Source of the DNA: Azospira sp. I13
GTDB lineage: Bacteria; Pseudomonadota; Gammaproteobacteria; Burkholderiales; Rhodocyclaceae
Assembly: GCF_003112695.1 (NCBI RefSeq)
Contig: NZ_BFBP01000002.1
Coordinates: 196,898 to 260,897, forward strand
Reading direction: 5' to 3'
Length of the DNA: 64,000 nucleotides
Below the pieces are notes generated by a model. The model did not search any database. It was not told where the DNA came from and saw nothing but the letters and a program-made list of their open reading frames with translations. Positions 45,207 to 53,130 of this stretch are shown piece after piece. Numbering within the stretch: the first letter of the stretch is position 1; each line of letters starts with the position of its first letter. A program made the position numbers and the translations under genes.

Positions 45207-45610
45207 GCCTGGGCAGCCGCAGAGTGGCGCTGGGCCTGGGCTGCGACCGGGGCACCCCGGAGGCGACCATTGCACAAGCCGTGCAGGAAGCCCTGGCCGC
45301 CGCCGGCCTCGCCCCGGAACAGGTGGCGGCCGGCGCCAGCATCACCCTGAAGGCGGACGAGGTGGGCCTGCTGGCTTTTGCCGAACGCTTCGGCCTCACC
45401 CTCACCTTCTACCCGCCGGAAGTGCTGGCCACCGTGCCCGTGCCCAATCCGTCGGAGACGGTACGCAAATACACCGGCACGCCCTCCGTCTCGGAGGCTG
45501 CCGCCCTGCTGGCCGCCGGCACCGACATGAGCCGGCTGCTGATCGAAAAACACAAGCTGCGGGGACCAGACGGGCGCAACGCCACCGTTTCCATCGCCCT
45601 GCTGCCCTGA
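45203..45610 (+). CDS. cobE: CobE-like protein (CbiG C-terminal domain)
   Basis: A 135-residue protein with the CobE/CbiG_C pattern: VALGLGCDRGTPEATIAQAV at the N-terminus, ITLKADEVGLLAFAERFG in the middle and the late GTDMSRLLIEKHKLRG. In other bacteria this domain is either fused to CbiG or free as CobE. The probable start is TTG 45203, overlapping the cbiG stop; GTG 45224 would trim seven residues. Its exact role is not settled. Confidence 0.82.
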   Translation: MSLGSRRVALGLGCDRGTPEATIAQAVQEALAAAGLAPEQVAAGASITLKADEVGLLAFAERFGLTLTFYPPEVLATVPVPNPSETVRKYTGTPSVSEAAALLAAGTDMSRLLIEKHKLRGPDGRNATVSIALLP

Positions 45611-45651
45611 GCCCGACCACTGCATTCACTGAATTTCCGAGGAACGATTTC

Positions 45652-46647
45652 ATGACCGACATTCAAACCAACGCCCCGGCCAAGACCGGCAAGATCATGC
45701 TGGTGGGCCTGGGCCCCGGCGCCGTGGAACACATGACCGGCCGCGCCCGGGCCGCCATCGCCGAAGCCGACACCATCATCGGCTACGTCACCTACGTGCG
45801 CCTGGTGGCCGACCTGATCGAAGGCAAGGAAGTGATCAAGAAGTCCATGACCGAGGAACTGGACCGGGCCATCGAAGCCCTGGAGCGGGCCAAACAGGGC
45901 AAGAAGGTGGCGTTGATTTCCTCCGGCGACGCCGGCGTGTACGGCATGGCCGGCCCCACCTTCGAAGTGCTGTTCCAGGCTGGCTGGACCCCGGAATCGG
46001 ACATCGAGGTGGAAATCGTGCCGGGCGCTTCCGCCCTCAACACCTGCGCCGCCCTGGTGGGCGCGCCCCTGACCCACGACTTCTGCGCCATCTCCCTCTC
46101 CGACCTGCTCACGCCCTGGCCCACCATCGCCCGCCGCCTGGATGCGGTGGCCTACGCCGATTTCGTGGTGGCCCTGTACAACCCCAAGAGCGGCCGCCGC
46201 ACCCGCCAGATCCAGGAAGCCCAGCGCATCTTCCTGCGCCACCGCGATCCCAAGACCCCGGTGGCCATCGTCAAGAGCGCCTTCCGCCCCAAGCAGCGCC
46301 TGGAATTCACCACCCTGGAGAAGATGGCCGAGGCCGACATCGGCATGCTGTCCACCGTGCTCATCGGCAACTCCAACACCTTCATCCGGGACGGCCTGAT
46401 GGTCACGCCCCGGGGCTATGCCAACAAGTACGACGTGGCCGAGGGTGAACGCTCCACCAAGGGCGGCGAACAAGCCGGCCGGTCGCTGTCCACCGGCCTC
46501 AACGGCTGGCTGGCAGCCATCCGCGACAGCGGCAAGAGCGCCGCCGAACTGGCTGTGGAATACCGCCTGCCCGAGGACTACATCGCCGCCGCCCTGGCCG
46601 CCGGTCCCGAAGCCGAGGACGAGGAAGAAACGGGCGCCGAGGCCTGA
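45652..46647 (+). CDS. cobJ: CobJ/CbiH precorrin-3B C17-methyltransferase with C-terminal extension
   Basis: A 331-residue protein. Residues 14-260 form a tetrapyrrole methyltransferase with VGLGPGAVEHMTGRA, ISSGDAGVYGMAGP and VPGASALNTCAALVGAPL, ending at the family's usual VTPRGYANKY. It catalyses ring contraction with C17 methylation. Residues 261-331 are an extra, mostly helical and finally acidic extension (GWLAAIRDSGKSAAELAVEY, then EAEDEEETGAEA), not part of the standard enzyme. A ferredoxin gene starts four bases after the stop. The gap before it (41 bases) is the widest inside the biosynthetic part of the operon. Confidence 0.92.
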   Translation: MTDIQTNAPAKTGKIMLVGLGPGAVEHMTGRARAAIAEADTIIGYVTYVRLVADLIEGKEVIKKSMTEELDRAIEALERAKQGKKVALISSGDAGVYGMAGPTFEVLFQAGWTPESDIEVEIVPGASALNTCAALVGAPLTHDFCAISLSDLLTPWPTIARRLDAVAYADFVVALYNPKSGRRTRQIQEAQRIFLRHRDPKTPVAIVKSAFRPKQRLEFTTLEKMAEADIGMLSTVLIGNSNTFIRDGLMVTPRGYANKYDVAEGERSTKGGEQAGRSLSTGLNGWLAAIRDSGKSAAELAVEYRLPEDYIAAALAAGPEAEDEEETGAEA

Positions 46648-46651
46648 GCCC

Positions 46652-46996
46652 ATGAGCGACGTGATCAAACCCAAGATCGGCGCCTACCGCCGCCATCTGC
46701 TGGTGTGCACCGGCCCCCGCTGCACCGAGAACGGCGAGGGCCAGGCCCTCTTCGACAGCCTGGGCGAGAAGCTCCGGGCGGCCGGGCTCACTGAGGGCGA
46801 GGCGCGGGTCAAGCGTTCCCGCGTCAATTGCTTCGCCGCCTGCCGCGGCGGCCCGGTGATGTGCGTGCAGCCAGATGGCACCTGGTATTACAACGTCACC
46901 TCGGAAAACATGGACCGCATCGTCAGCGAGCATCTGCGGGACGGCGAGCCGGTAGCGGAGCTGGTATTCCACCAGGGCCCGGGAGAATGCGCCTAG
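46652..46996 (+). CDS. Thioredoxin-like [2Fe-2S] ferredoxin at the end of the cobalamin operon
   Basis: A 114-residue protein of the thioredoxin-fold [2Fe-2S] family. Cysteines C19, C24, C60 and C64 (CTGPRC, then CFAAC) are the likely ligands, with an extra C71. The position right after cobJ suggests that it gives electrons to a redox step of the pathway such as ring contraction, or keeps cobalt reduced. In Bacillus megaterium the CbiH homologue carries its own redox extension, so a separate redox partner here would be consistent. The ATG at 46652 overlaps nothing. Confidence 0.85.
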   Translation: MSDVIKPKIGAYRRHLLVCTGPRCTENGEGQALFDSLGEKLRAAGLTEGEARVKRSRVNCFAACRGGPVMCVQPDGTWYYNVTSENMDRIVSEHLRDGEPVAELVFHQGPGECA

Positions 46997-47109
46997 CCGA
47001 CCTGGCTTCGGCAGACGCAAAGGCACACCACAACAAGCACAGCAGCGGCCCCGCCCGGAGGCCGCGGCATTGATCAGTTGCACTCCGGGCCAGTAGCAAC
47101 ACCAACCAG

Positions 47110-47345
47110 CAGGTGCCCGCGGCAACGCGGGTGAAACGGGAACAGGGTGCGCGGCGATATCTTCGCTGCCAAGCCCTGGCTGCCCCCGCAACGGTAAGCG
47201 AGTGCGGAACGGTCATGCCCCTTCCTCTCCGGAAGGCGCAGCCACTGTGGTCCGCGGATCCATCGGAGCAACGCTCCGCCGGGCCTGCCCCATGGGAAGG
47301 CGACCGCTCAAGACTCGCGAGCCCGGAGACCGGCCTGCTGATATT
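47110..47345 (+). ncRNA. Cobalamin riboswitch before the TonB-dependent receptor
   Basis: A second set of cobalamin riboswitch blocks: GTGAAACGGGAACAGGGTG (about 47131), GGCTGCCCCCGCAACGGTAA, GCCACTG (47240), CATGGGAAGGCG and the closing GCGAGCCCGGAGACCGGCC. It is longer than the first copy because of extra sequence in the variable stems. About 140 bases separate it from the receptor start. Hairpin-forming GGTGCCCC/GGGGCGCC follows at 47349-47368 and may be part of the expression platform. Confidence 0.9.
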
Positions 47346-47488
47346 CAGGGTGCCCCGGGAGGGGCGCCAAACCAGGCGACCGGCTGCGGGGATGCAGACG
47401 GAGCCGGGCCGCGATGGAAGGCAGGCTGACGCCTTGTCTTCCCCTGCCCGCTCCCGAGATCGGCCGGATCGCCCCAAGGGAGTCTTTC

Positions 47489-49666
47489 ATGCAAAACACC
47501 CGCTTGACCTCGGTTCAACCTATTGGCCCTATTAGCCCTATTGGCCCTGGCGGCCCGACCGCCCCGTTGGCTGCCCGGCCACGGCACCATCGTCTCACCA
47601 CCCTGGCCTTCCTGCTGGCCGCCACCCAGGCCCAGGCCGGTGGCGTGCAAACCCTTCAGGAAGTGTCGGTCCATGCCGACCAGCACAACCTGGTCGGCAT
47701 CGCCGATTCGGCCACGGAAGGCACGGTCACCGCGGAGCAGCTGGCCAACCGGCCCCTGCTGCGCCCGGCCGAAGTGCTGGAAACCGTGCCCGGCCTGGTG
47801 GTCACCCAGCACTCCGGCGACGGCAAGGCCAACCAGTATTTTCTGCGGGGCTTCAATCTGGACCATGGCAGCGACTTCACCACCACCGTTCTGGGCATGC
47901 CGGTGAACATGGTCAGCCACGCCCACGGCCAGGGCTACATGGACCTCAATTTCCTCATGCCGGAACTGGTCAGTGGCGTGAAATACCGCAAGGGCGTCTA
48001 CGCCGTGGAGGACGGGGACTTCTCTGCCACCGGCTCGGCCCGCATCGACTACCGGCGCCGGGTGGAAGGCTTCGCCGACCTGGGCATCGGGCAGAACGGC
48101 TACCGCCGCCTGCTCACCGCCGGCAGCAAGGAGTTGGGGCAGCTCACCCTGCTCGGCGCCCTGGAAGTCTCCGGCAATGACGGCCCCTGGGATCAGCCGG
48201 AGCGCCTCGGCCGGCACAATGCGGTGCTGCGCCTCTCCTCCGGCACGGCCACGGACGGCTTCGCCATTTCCGCCCTGGCCTACGAGGCCCGCTGGACGGC
48301 CACCGAACATGTGCCGGAACGGGCCATTCTCTCCGGCGAGATCCGCCGCTACGGCACCCTGCTGCCCCGGGACGGCGGCACCACCCACCGCTACAGCCTC
48401 TCCGGCGAGTGGGCGGCCACCGGCCAGCAATTCGGCGCCGATACGGCCACCAAGGCCAGCGCCTACGTCATCGACTACGGCCTCAACCTCTTCAGCAGTC
48501 CCTCGGGCTTCATCAACGGCCCCCAGGGCGACCAGCACGAACAGGCGGACAAGCGCACCGTGCGGGGCGGCCAGGCCAGCCGCAGCTGGTTCCTCGGCCC
48601 CGCCGCCCGCAATACCGAAATCACCCTGGGGGGCCAGTTGCGCCGGGACGACATCGACAGCGTCGGCCTCTACGACACGGTACTGCGCCAGCGGACCAAC
48701 ACGGTGCGCCAGGACCGCATCCGGCAAACCGCCACGGCCATCTTCGGCGAAGCCAAGACCCAGTGGCTGCCCTGGCTGCGCACCTCCCTGGGCCTGCGCC
48801 ATGACCGCATCGAGGCCGAGGTGACGCCCCTGGCCGGTACTTTCAACATGAGCAATGGCGGCAAGGTCAGCGGTAGCCAGACCAGTCCCAAGCTGGGCCT
48901 GGTGCTGGGGCCGTTCGGCGCCCAAGGCAACACCGAGTACTACGCCAACTGGGGCCGGGGCTTCCACAGCAACGACGCCCGGGGGGCCACCGGCCGCACC
49001 GACCCGAAGAGCGGCAACCCCATGGCGGCTGTGCCCCTGCTGGTGCGCACCCAGGGCAGCGAAGTGGGCTTGCGCACCACCGTCATGCCGGGCTGGCAGA
49101 GCAGCCTTTCCCTGTGGCGCATGAATCTGGATTCGGAACTGGTGTTCATCGGCGACGAGGGCATCACCGAGCCCAAGGGGGCCTCCCGTCGCTATGGCGT
49201 GGAATGGGCCAACTACTTCGCCCTGGGGAGCGGCTGGCTGATTGATGCGGATCTGGCCTTGTCCCGGGCCCGTTTCCGGGAGCCGGTGAACGGCGGTGAC
49301 CGGGTGCCCAACGCCATTCCCCTCACTGCCTCCCTGGCCTTCAGCTACGACCAGCAGGGCTCCTGGTTCGGCGGCCTGCGCCTGCGCTACCTGGGGGCCT
49401 ATGCCCTGGAGGAAACGGGCACGGAGAAATCCACCGCCTTCTGGATGGCCAATCTGAAAATGGGGTATCGACTGGATAGCAAAACCCAAGTCACGCTGGA
49501 CATCCTCAACCTGTTCGACCGTCAGGCCAACGACATCGAATACTGGGGCGGTGCCTGCTCTCGCGCCGACGGCTTCGCCTGCAACGGCGGCAACGGCATC
49601 GACGGGCGCCTGGTGCACCCTCTGGAGCCCCGCACCCTGCGCCTGGGCCTGCGGATGAAGTTCTGA
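47489..49666 (+). CDS. TonB-dependent receptor, probable corrinoid uptake (BtuB-like role)
   Basis: A 725-residue outer membrane receptor with a signal region ending near residue 51 (AFLLAATQAQA), a plug domain (about 60-170, with the RGFNLDHGSD block) and a 22-strand barrel ending in F. The cobalamin riboswitch upstream makes corrinoid or cobalt uptake the best guess, although the sequence is not close to enterobacterial BtuB. The start is ATG 47489 after AAGGGAG. The N-region of the signal peptide is encoded by a 9-base tandem repeat (PIG PIS PIG). An intrinsic terminator follows. Confidence 0.88.
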   Translation: MQNTRLTSVQPIGPISPIGPGGPTAPLAARPRHHRLTTLAFLLAATQAQAGGVQTLQEVSVHADQHNLVGIADSATEGTVTAEQLANRPLLRPAEVLETVPGLVVTQHSGDGKANQYFLRGFNLDHGSDFTTTVLGMPVNMVSHAHGQGYMDLNFLMPELVSGVKYRKGVYAVEDGDFSATGSARIDYRRRVEGFADLGIGQNGYRRLLTAGSKELGQLTLLGALEVSGNDGPWDQPERLGRHNAVLRLSSGTATDGFAISALAYEARWTATEHVPERAILSGEIRRYGTLLPRDGGTTHRYSLSGEWAATGQQFGADTATKASAYVIDYGLNLFSSPSGFINGPQGDQHEQADKRTVRGGQASRSWFLGPAARNTEITLGGQLRRDDIDSVGLYDTVLRQRTNTVRQDRIRQTATAIFGEAKTQWLPWLRTSLGLRHDRIEAEVTPLAGTFNMSNGGKVSGSQTSPKLGLVLGPFGAQGNTEYYANWGRGFHSNDARGATGRTDPKSGNPMAAVPLLVRTQGSEVGLRTTVMPGWQSSLSLWRMNLDSELVFIGDEGITEPKGASRRYGVEWANYFALGSGWLIDADLALSRARFREPVNGGDRVPNAIPLTASLAFSYDQQGSWFGGLRLRYLGAYALEETGTEKSTAFWMANLKMGYRLDSKTQVTLDILNLFDRQANDIEYWGGACSRADGFACNGGNGIDGRLVHPLEPRTLRLGLRMKF
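47519..47554 (+). repeat. 9-base tandem repeat in the receptor signal sequence
   Basis: CCTATTGGC, CCTATTAGC, CCTATTGGC, CCTGGCGGC in frame, coding PIG-PIS-PIG-PGG. Because the unit is a multiple of three, copy number changes would lengthen or shorten the N-region without breaking the frame. Confidence 0.8.
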
Positions 49667-49698
49667 GCCGGTTCCGCCGCTGCGCTTTGTAGCAAGAC

Positions 49699-49726
49699 AA
49701 AAGGGCCGCAATGCAGCCCTTTTTTT
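49699..49726 (+). terminator. Intrinsic terminator after the receptor gene
   Basis: AAAAGGGC (49699-49706) pairs with GCCCTTTT (49716-49723) and a seven-T run (49720-49726) closes it. Confidence 0.88.
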
Positions 49727-49757
49727 GTGCCCCCACCTTTCCACTCATCCACAATTC

Positions 49758-49790
49758 CTGTGGATAACCCTGTGGGGGGCTTGGGGACAC
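49758..49790. other. DnaA-box-like element after the receptor gene
   Basis: TGTGGATAA (49759-49767) is an exact DnaA box complement, followed by CCTGTGGGG and TTGGGGACA. The first 30 or so bases closely resemble the element at 21278-21310. Its ATCCACAATTCCTGTGGAT core (49747-49765) is also an inverted repeat. Role unknown. Confidence 0.4.
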
Positions 49791-49864
49791 ACCCCCCAAG
49801 GCCGCATCAGCACTGGGTTTACCTTGCACTGCCGCAAAAAAAGGCAGGCCAGCCGATGGGCACG

Positions 49865-50458
49865 TCAGGCCGAAGCGCGCAAGACCCCGGGGAAAAAATA
49901 TTCGGGCCCGTGGGGCGTCAGCACCAGATGGAAGCGCAGGCTGCCGGCGCTGTTGGCCTGCTCCGCCAGAAGGGCCTTCTGGGCCTTCGGATCGCTGGCC
50001 AGAGCCTGGTACTGCTCGGTGAATTCCTGTTGCTTGTCTGCCGTCTGCACGGTTTCCGCGGCGGCGGCCAGGGAGGTGAAGCGCCGGGTCAGTTCGGCAT
50101 CGTTGGCGAAGAGGCGCTCGATCTGGATGCGGTCGGGCTGGTTGTTCACCACCGTCACCTGACCATCGGAGCCCACGGCCAGCATGGGTTCCGGCGAGGT
50201 GCGGATGCCTTCGTCGCGGAATTTCTTGCCGACCTCGGCGGCAAAACTCGCCACTTCGGAAGACATCCACTGCCGTGCTGCCTCCACCTGGCCGCCGTCT
50301 ACCGGGCGGCTATCCAGAGTGCCGCCCGAGATCCGGCCCAGTACCGAGGCAAGGCTCGGCAAGGCCTGTTGGGACGCCGATTCCGGCGTATTCCCCGCCC
50401 GGGCCTGGGCCTGGTAGGCCGCCTGGGGCAGGGCGAGCGAGGTGCCGCTCACGAACAT
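49865..50458 (-). CDS. Hypothetical protein with SD inside a hairpin
   Basis: A 197-residue protein I do not recognise. No signal peptide or membrane segment is clear; it is Ala-, Gln- and Ser-rich with a helical middle (about 60-150) and a C-terminal LRFHLVLTPHGPEYFFPGVL. Composition matches the genome, and GGAGG lies seven bases before the ATG, which supports a real gene. That ribosome site sits in the second arm of a 9-bp hairpin. It follows fadD on the same strand, 83 bases after its stop. Confidence 0.6.
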   Translation of the reverse strand: MFVSGTSLALPQAAYQAQARAGNTPESASQQALPSLASVLGRISGGTLDSRPVDGGQVEAARQWMSSEVASFAAEVGKKFRDEGIRTSPEPMLAVGSDGQVTVVNNQPDRIQIERLFANDAELTRRFTSLAAAAETVQTADKQQEFTEQYQALASDPKAQKALLAEQANSAGSLRFHLVLTPHGPEYFFPGVLRASA

Positions 50459-50459
50459 G

Positions 50460-50493
50460 AAAAAGCCTCCGCTGAAATTCTTTACGGAGGCTT
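50460..50493 (-). terminator. Hairpin between fadD and the small unknown gene
   Basis: On the minus strand AAGCCTCCG (50493-50485), 13-base loop, CGGAGGCTT (50471-50463), then TTTC and ATG. It looks like a weak intrinsic terminator for fadD, and its second arm contains the Shine-Dalgarno GGAGG of the next gene. Confidence 0.6.
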
Positions 50494-50541
50494 ATTGCAA
50501 AAGGGATGCCAGGCTGGCGCCCGGCTCCCGGGGCTAGAGGA

Positions 50542-52209
50542 TCAGGCGGCTTCCTTCAAGGCCCGGCGCAGGATCTTGCCCACATTGGTCTTCGGCAGTT
50601 CGTCGCGGAATTCCACCAGGTGGGGCACCTTGTAGCCGGTGAGGTTTTCCTTGCAGTGGGCAATGATGGCTTCCTTGGTGACGGACTTGTCCTTCACCAC
50701 CACGAAGACCTTCACCGCTTCGCCGGAACGCTCGTCGGGCACGCCTACGGCCGCCACTTCCACCACGGCGGGGTGCATGGCCACCACGGCCTCCACCTCG
50801 TTGGGATAGACGTTGAAGCCGGAGACCAGAATCATGTCCTTCTTGCGGTCCACGATGCGCACGAAGCCTTTTTCGTCCATCACCCCCACGTCGCCGGTAC
50901 GCAGGAAGCCGTCGCCGTAGAAGACCATCTGGGTTTCCTCCGGCCGCTGCCAGTAGCCCTTCATCACCTGGGGCCCACGGATGCAGATTTCCCCCGCCTG
51001 GCCAATGGAGAGGTCGTTGCCCTGGTCATCGCGGATGGCGATTTCGGTGGAGGAGATGGGCAGGCCGATGGCACCGTTGAATTCAGGCAGGTCCAGGGGA
51101 TTGATGGTGGCCGCCGGCGAGGTTTCGGTGAGGCCGTAGGCTTCGATGAGGGGCTTGCCGGTGACCTGCTTCCACTTCTGGGCCACTGCCTTCTGCACCG
51201 CCATGCCGCCCCCCAGGGCTGCGCGCAGGGCAGAGAAATCCACCTTGGCGAAATCCGGGTTGTTGAGTAGGGCGTTGAACAGGGTATTGACCCCAGTGAT
51301 AACGGTGAACTTGTACTGCCCCAGTTCCTTGACGAAGCCGGGAATGTCCCGGGGATTGGTGATCAGCACGTTGGTGGCGCCGATCTTGAGGAAGGTCAGG
51401 CAGTTCGCCGTCAGGGAGAAGATGTGGTACAGCGGCAGGGCGGTGATAATGAGCTGCTGGTCCTTGTGTAGGAAGGGCTCGATCCAGGCGTGGGCCTGCT
51501 GCAGGTTGGCGATGATGTTGCGGTGGAGCAGCATGGCCCCCTTAGCCACGCCGGTGGTGCCGCCGGTGTATTGCAGGTAGGCGATGTCATCGTGGCCGAT
51601 GTGCACCGGGCGTAGCGCCACCCCCTTACCCCGGGCCATGGCGGCCTTGAATTTTTCGTGGCCGGGCAGGCTCCAGGCCGGCACCATTTTCTTGACGTTG
51701 CGCACGACGAAATTGACCACGGTACCCTTGGCCAGGCCCAGCATGTCCCCCAGGGAGGTGACCACCACGTGCTTCAGTTGCGGCAACTGGGGCATGGCCT
51801 GCTGCAGGGTCTGGGCGAAGTTCTCGACGATGACGATGGCCTCGGCCCCGGCATCCTTCAGCTGGTGCTCCAGTTCCCGGTGGGTGTAGAGGGGATTGCA
51901 ATTCACCACCACATAGCCGGCCCGCAGGGCGCCGAACATGCACACCGGGTATTGCAGCAGGTTGGGCATCATCAGGGCGACGCGGGCCCCCTGGGGCAGC
52001 TTCAGCGCCCCTTGCAGATAGGCGGCGAAATCCCGGGAAAGGCGGTCCAGCTCGCCATAGGTGATGCCGACCCCCATGTTGATGTAGGCCACCCGCTCCC
52101 GATACTGGGCACAGCTCTGCTCGAAGAGTTGCCCCAGGGACTGGAATTCATCGACGTTGATGAATTCCGGCACGTCCTGCGGATAGCTCCGCAGCCAGAT
52201 CTTTTCCAT
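50542..52209 (-). CDS. fadD: Long-chain fatty acid-CoA ligase
   Basis: A 555-residue adenylate-forming enzyme that activates fatty acids with ATP and CoA, at the inner face of the membrane. Its AMP-binding P-loop is YTGGTTGVAKGAML, and the linker region is GDGFLRTGDVGVMDEKGFVRIVDRKKDMI, shown by the shorter key part DRKKDMILVSGFNVYPNEVE. The C-terminal catalytic lysine is in LPKTNVGKILRRALKE. Length fits FadD (about 560). A PsrA-type palindrome lies 58-75 bases upstream, so repression lifted by acyl-CoA or fatty acid is likely. Confidence 0.93.
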   Translation of the reverse strand: MEKIWLRSYPQDVPEFINVDEFQSLGQLFEQSCAQYRERVAYINMGVGITYGELDRLSRDFAAYLQGALKLPQGARVALMMPNLLQYPVCMFGALRAGYVVVNCNPLYTHRELEHQLKDAGAEAIVIVENFAQTLQQAMPQLPQLKHVVVTSLGDMLGLAKGTVVNFVVRNVKKMVPAWSLPGHEKFKAAMARGKGVALRPVHIGHDDIAYLQYTGGTTGVAKGAMLLHRNIIANLQQAHAWIEPFLHKDQQLIITALPLYHIFSLTANCLTFLKIGATNVLITNPRDIPGFVKELGQYKFTVITGVNTLFNALLNNPDFAKVDFSALRAALGGGMAVQKAVAQKWKQVTGKPLIEAYGLTETSPAATINPLDLPEFNGAIGLPISSTEIAIRDDQGNDLSIGQAGEICIRGPQVMKGYWQRPEETQMVFYGDGFLRTGDVGVMDEKGFVRIVDRKKDMILVSGFNVYPNEVEAVVAMHPAVVEVAAVGVPDERSGEAVKVFVVVKDKSVTKEAIIAHCKENLTGYKVPHLVEFRDELPKTNVGKILRRALKEAA

Positions 52210-52266
52210 TTCGAGTCTCCTCCTATGGCTTGGGCCAAGGGTATTTTTATCGGTTTATGCGAACGG

Positions 52267-52284
52267 TTCAAACGACCGTTTGAA
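52267..52284. promoter_or_regulatory. PsrA/FadR-type operator upstream of fadD
   Basis: TTCAAACG-AC-CGTTTGAA, a perfect 8-base-arm palindrome. It contains CAAAC-N4-GTTTG, the motif of PsrA-type TetR regulators of beta-oxidation in proteobacteria. It is centred 67 bases before the fadD start. The regulator gene is not in the window. Confidence 0.6.
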
Positions 52285-52453
52285 TTCATTGTAACCCGAC
52301 TTTGGCGCCCTTGGTAGAGGGACAGGGTTTCCCCTCAGGAAGTGCCCGGAAGTTGCCAACAAGCCGCCAAAACCCTGGTCATCACAGGGTTTTCAAAAGG
52401 AGTCAGCAAGGGCTGGCGCCTGACCGGGCAGGCTGTCGCGGCCGGTAAACGCA

Positions 52454-52488
52454 CACTGCCCGCCGGCGTTTCCGCGCGGCGGGCAGTG
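52454..52488 (-). terminator. Hairpin after the CBS-domain gene
   Basis: CACTGCCCGCC pairs perfectly with GGCGGGCAGTG (11 bp) around a 13-base loop that can pair further. It lies 26 bases after the stop of the CBS gene. The minus strand shows only GTTT after it, so it is a weak intrinsic terminator at best. The rest of the 305-base gap (52210-52514) shows only the fadD operator. Confidence 0.45.
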
Positions 52489-52514
52489 GTGTCGGCATCA
52501 GCAGCCGGCCAGGG

Positions 52515-52964
52515 TCAGGCGGTGCCTTCCTCGTCCGGCCAGTTCTTGATGTAGTTCTTGAGCATCTTGTTCTCGAAGTTCTGCTCTTCCAGCACGGACT
52601 TGGCCACGTCCAGGAAGGAGAGCACGCCCATCAGGGTGGTGCCGTCCATTACCGGGACATAACGCTGGTGGTGGTCGATGAGCAGATGGCGCAGCTCATT
52701 GGTTTCCATGTCCGGCGTGGCAACGATGGGCGCCTTGAGCATCACGTCTTCCACCTTCACCCCGTCCAGCTTGCCCTGCACCTTGTGCACGGCCTTGAGG
52801 ACCTCGCGGAAGGTGAGCATGCCCACCATCTTGCCGCCCCCCATCACCACCAGGGAGCCTACGTCGTTCTCGGCCATGGTGGCCACGGCGTTGTCCAGGG
52901 TCTGATGGGGCATGGTGGTGAAAAGCACCGTGCCCTTGATCGCCAGAATGTCCCGCACATGCAT
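52515..52964 (-). CDS. CBS-domain pair protein
   Basis: A 149-residue protein made of two CBS domains, with repeats around TLDNAVATMAENDVGSLVVM (about 22-41) and TNELRHLLIDHHQRYVPVMD (about 90-109). Such stand-alone pairs bind adenosyl nucleotides and act as energy sensors, but the partner is unknown. The start at 52964 gives a standard length. No neighbour suggests a target. Confidence 0.88.
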   Translation of the reverse strand: MHVRDILAIKGTVLFTTMPHQTLDNAVATMAENDVGSLVVMGGGKMVGMLTFREVLKAVHKVQGKLDGVKVEDVMLKAPIVATPDMETNELRHLLIDHHQRYVPVMDGTTLMGVLSFLDVAKSVLEEQNFENKMLKNYIKNWPDEEGTA

Positions 52965-53130
52965 GTTCGTTCCCCTCGTCGCAGTTTCGCTGATTGTTCG
53001 CTTATAGATTTCCGGCCCCCGGGGAGGGCCCCGGAATCGGCAGGGTTCTGCTCAGTCCGTGGATGGTAGTGCATCCCCCGCCCAAGGGAAAGTGGCGTTT
53101 ACCCCAAACGGCCCCGGATTTCCGGGCAAG

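Noticed and set aside
47345-49744. Minus-strand open frame of 799 codons opposite the TonB receptor
   Set aside because: High-GC antisense shadow of a real receptor with signal, plug and barrel; the minus frame has no protein-like features.
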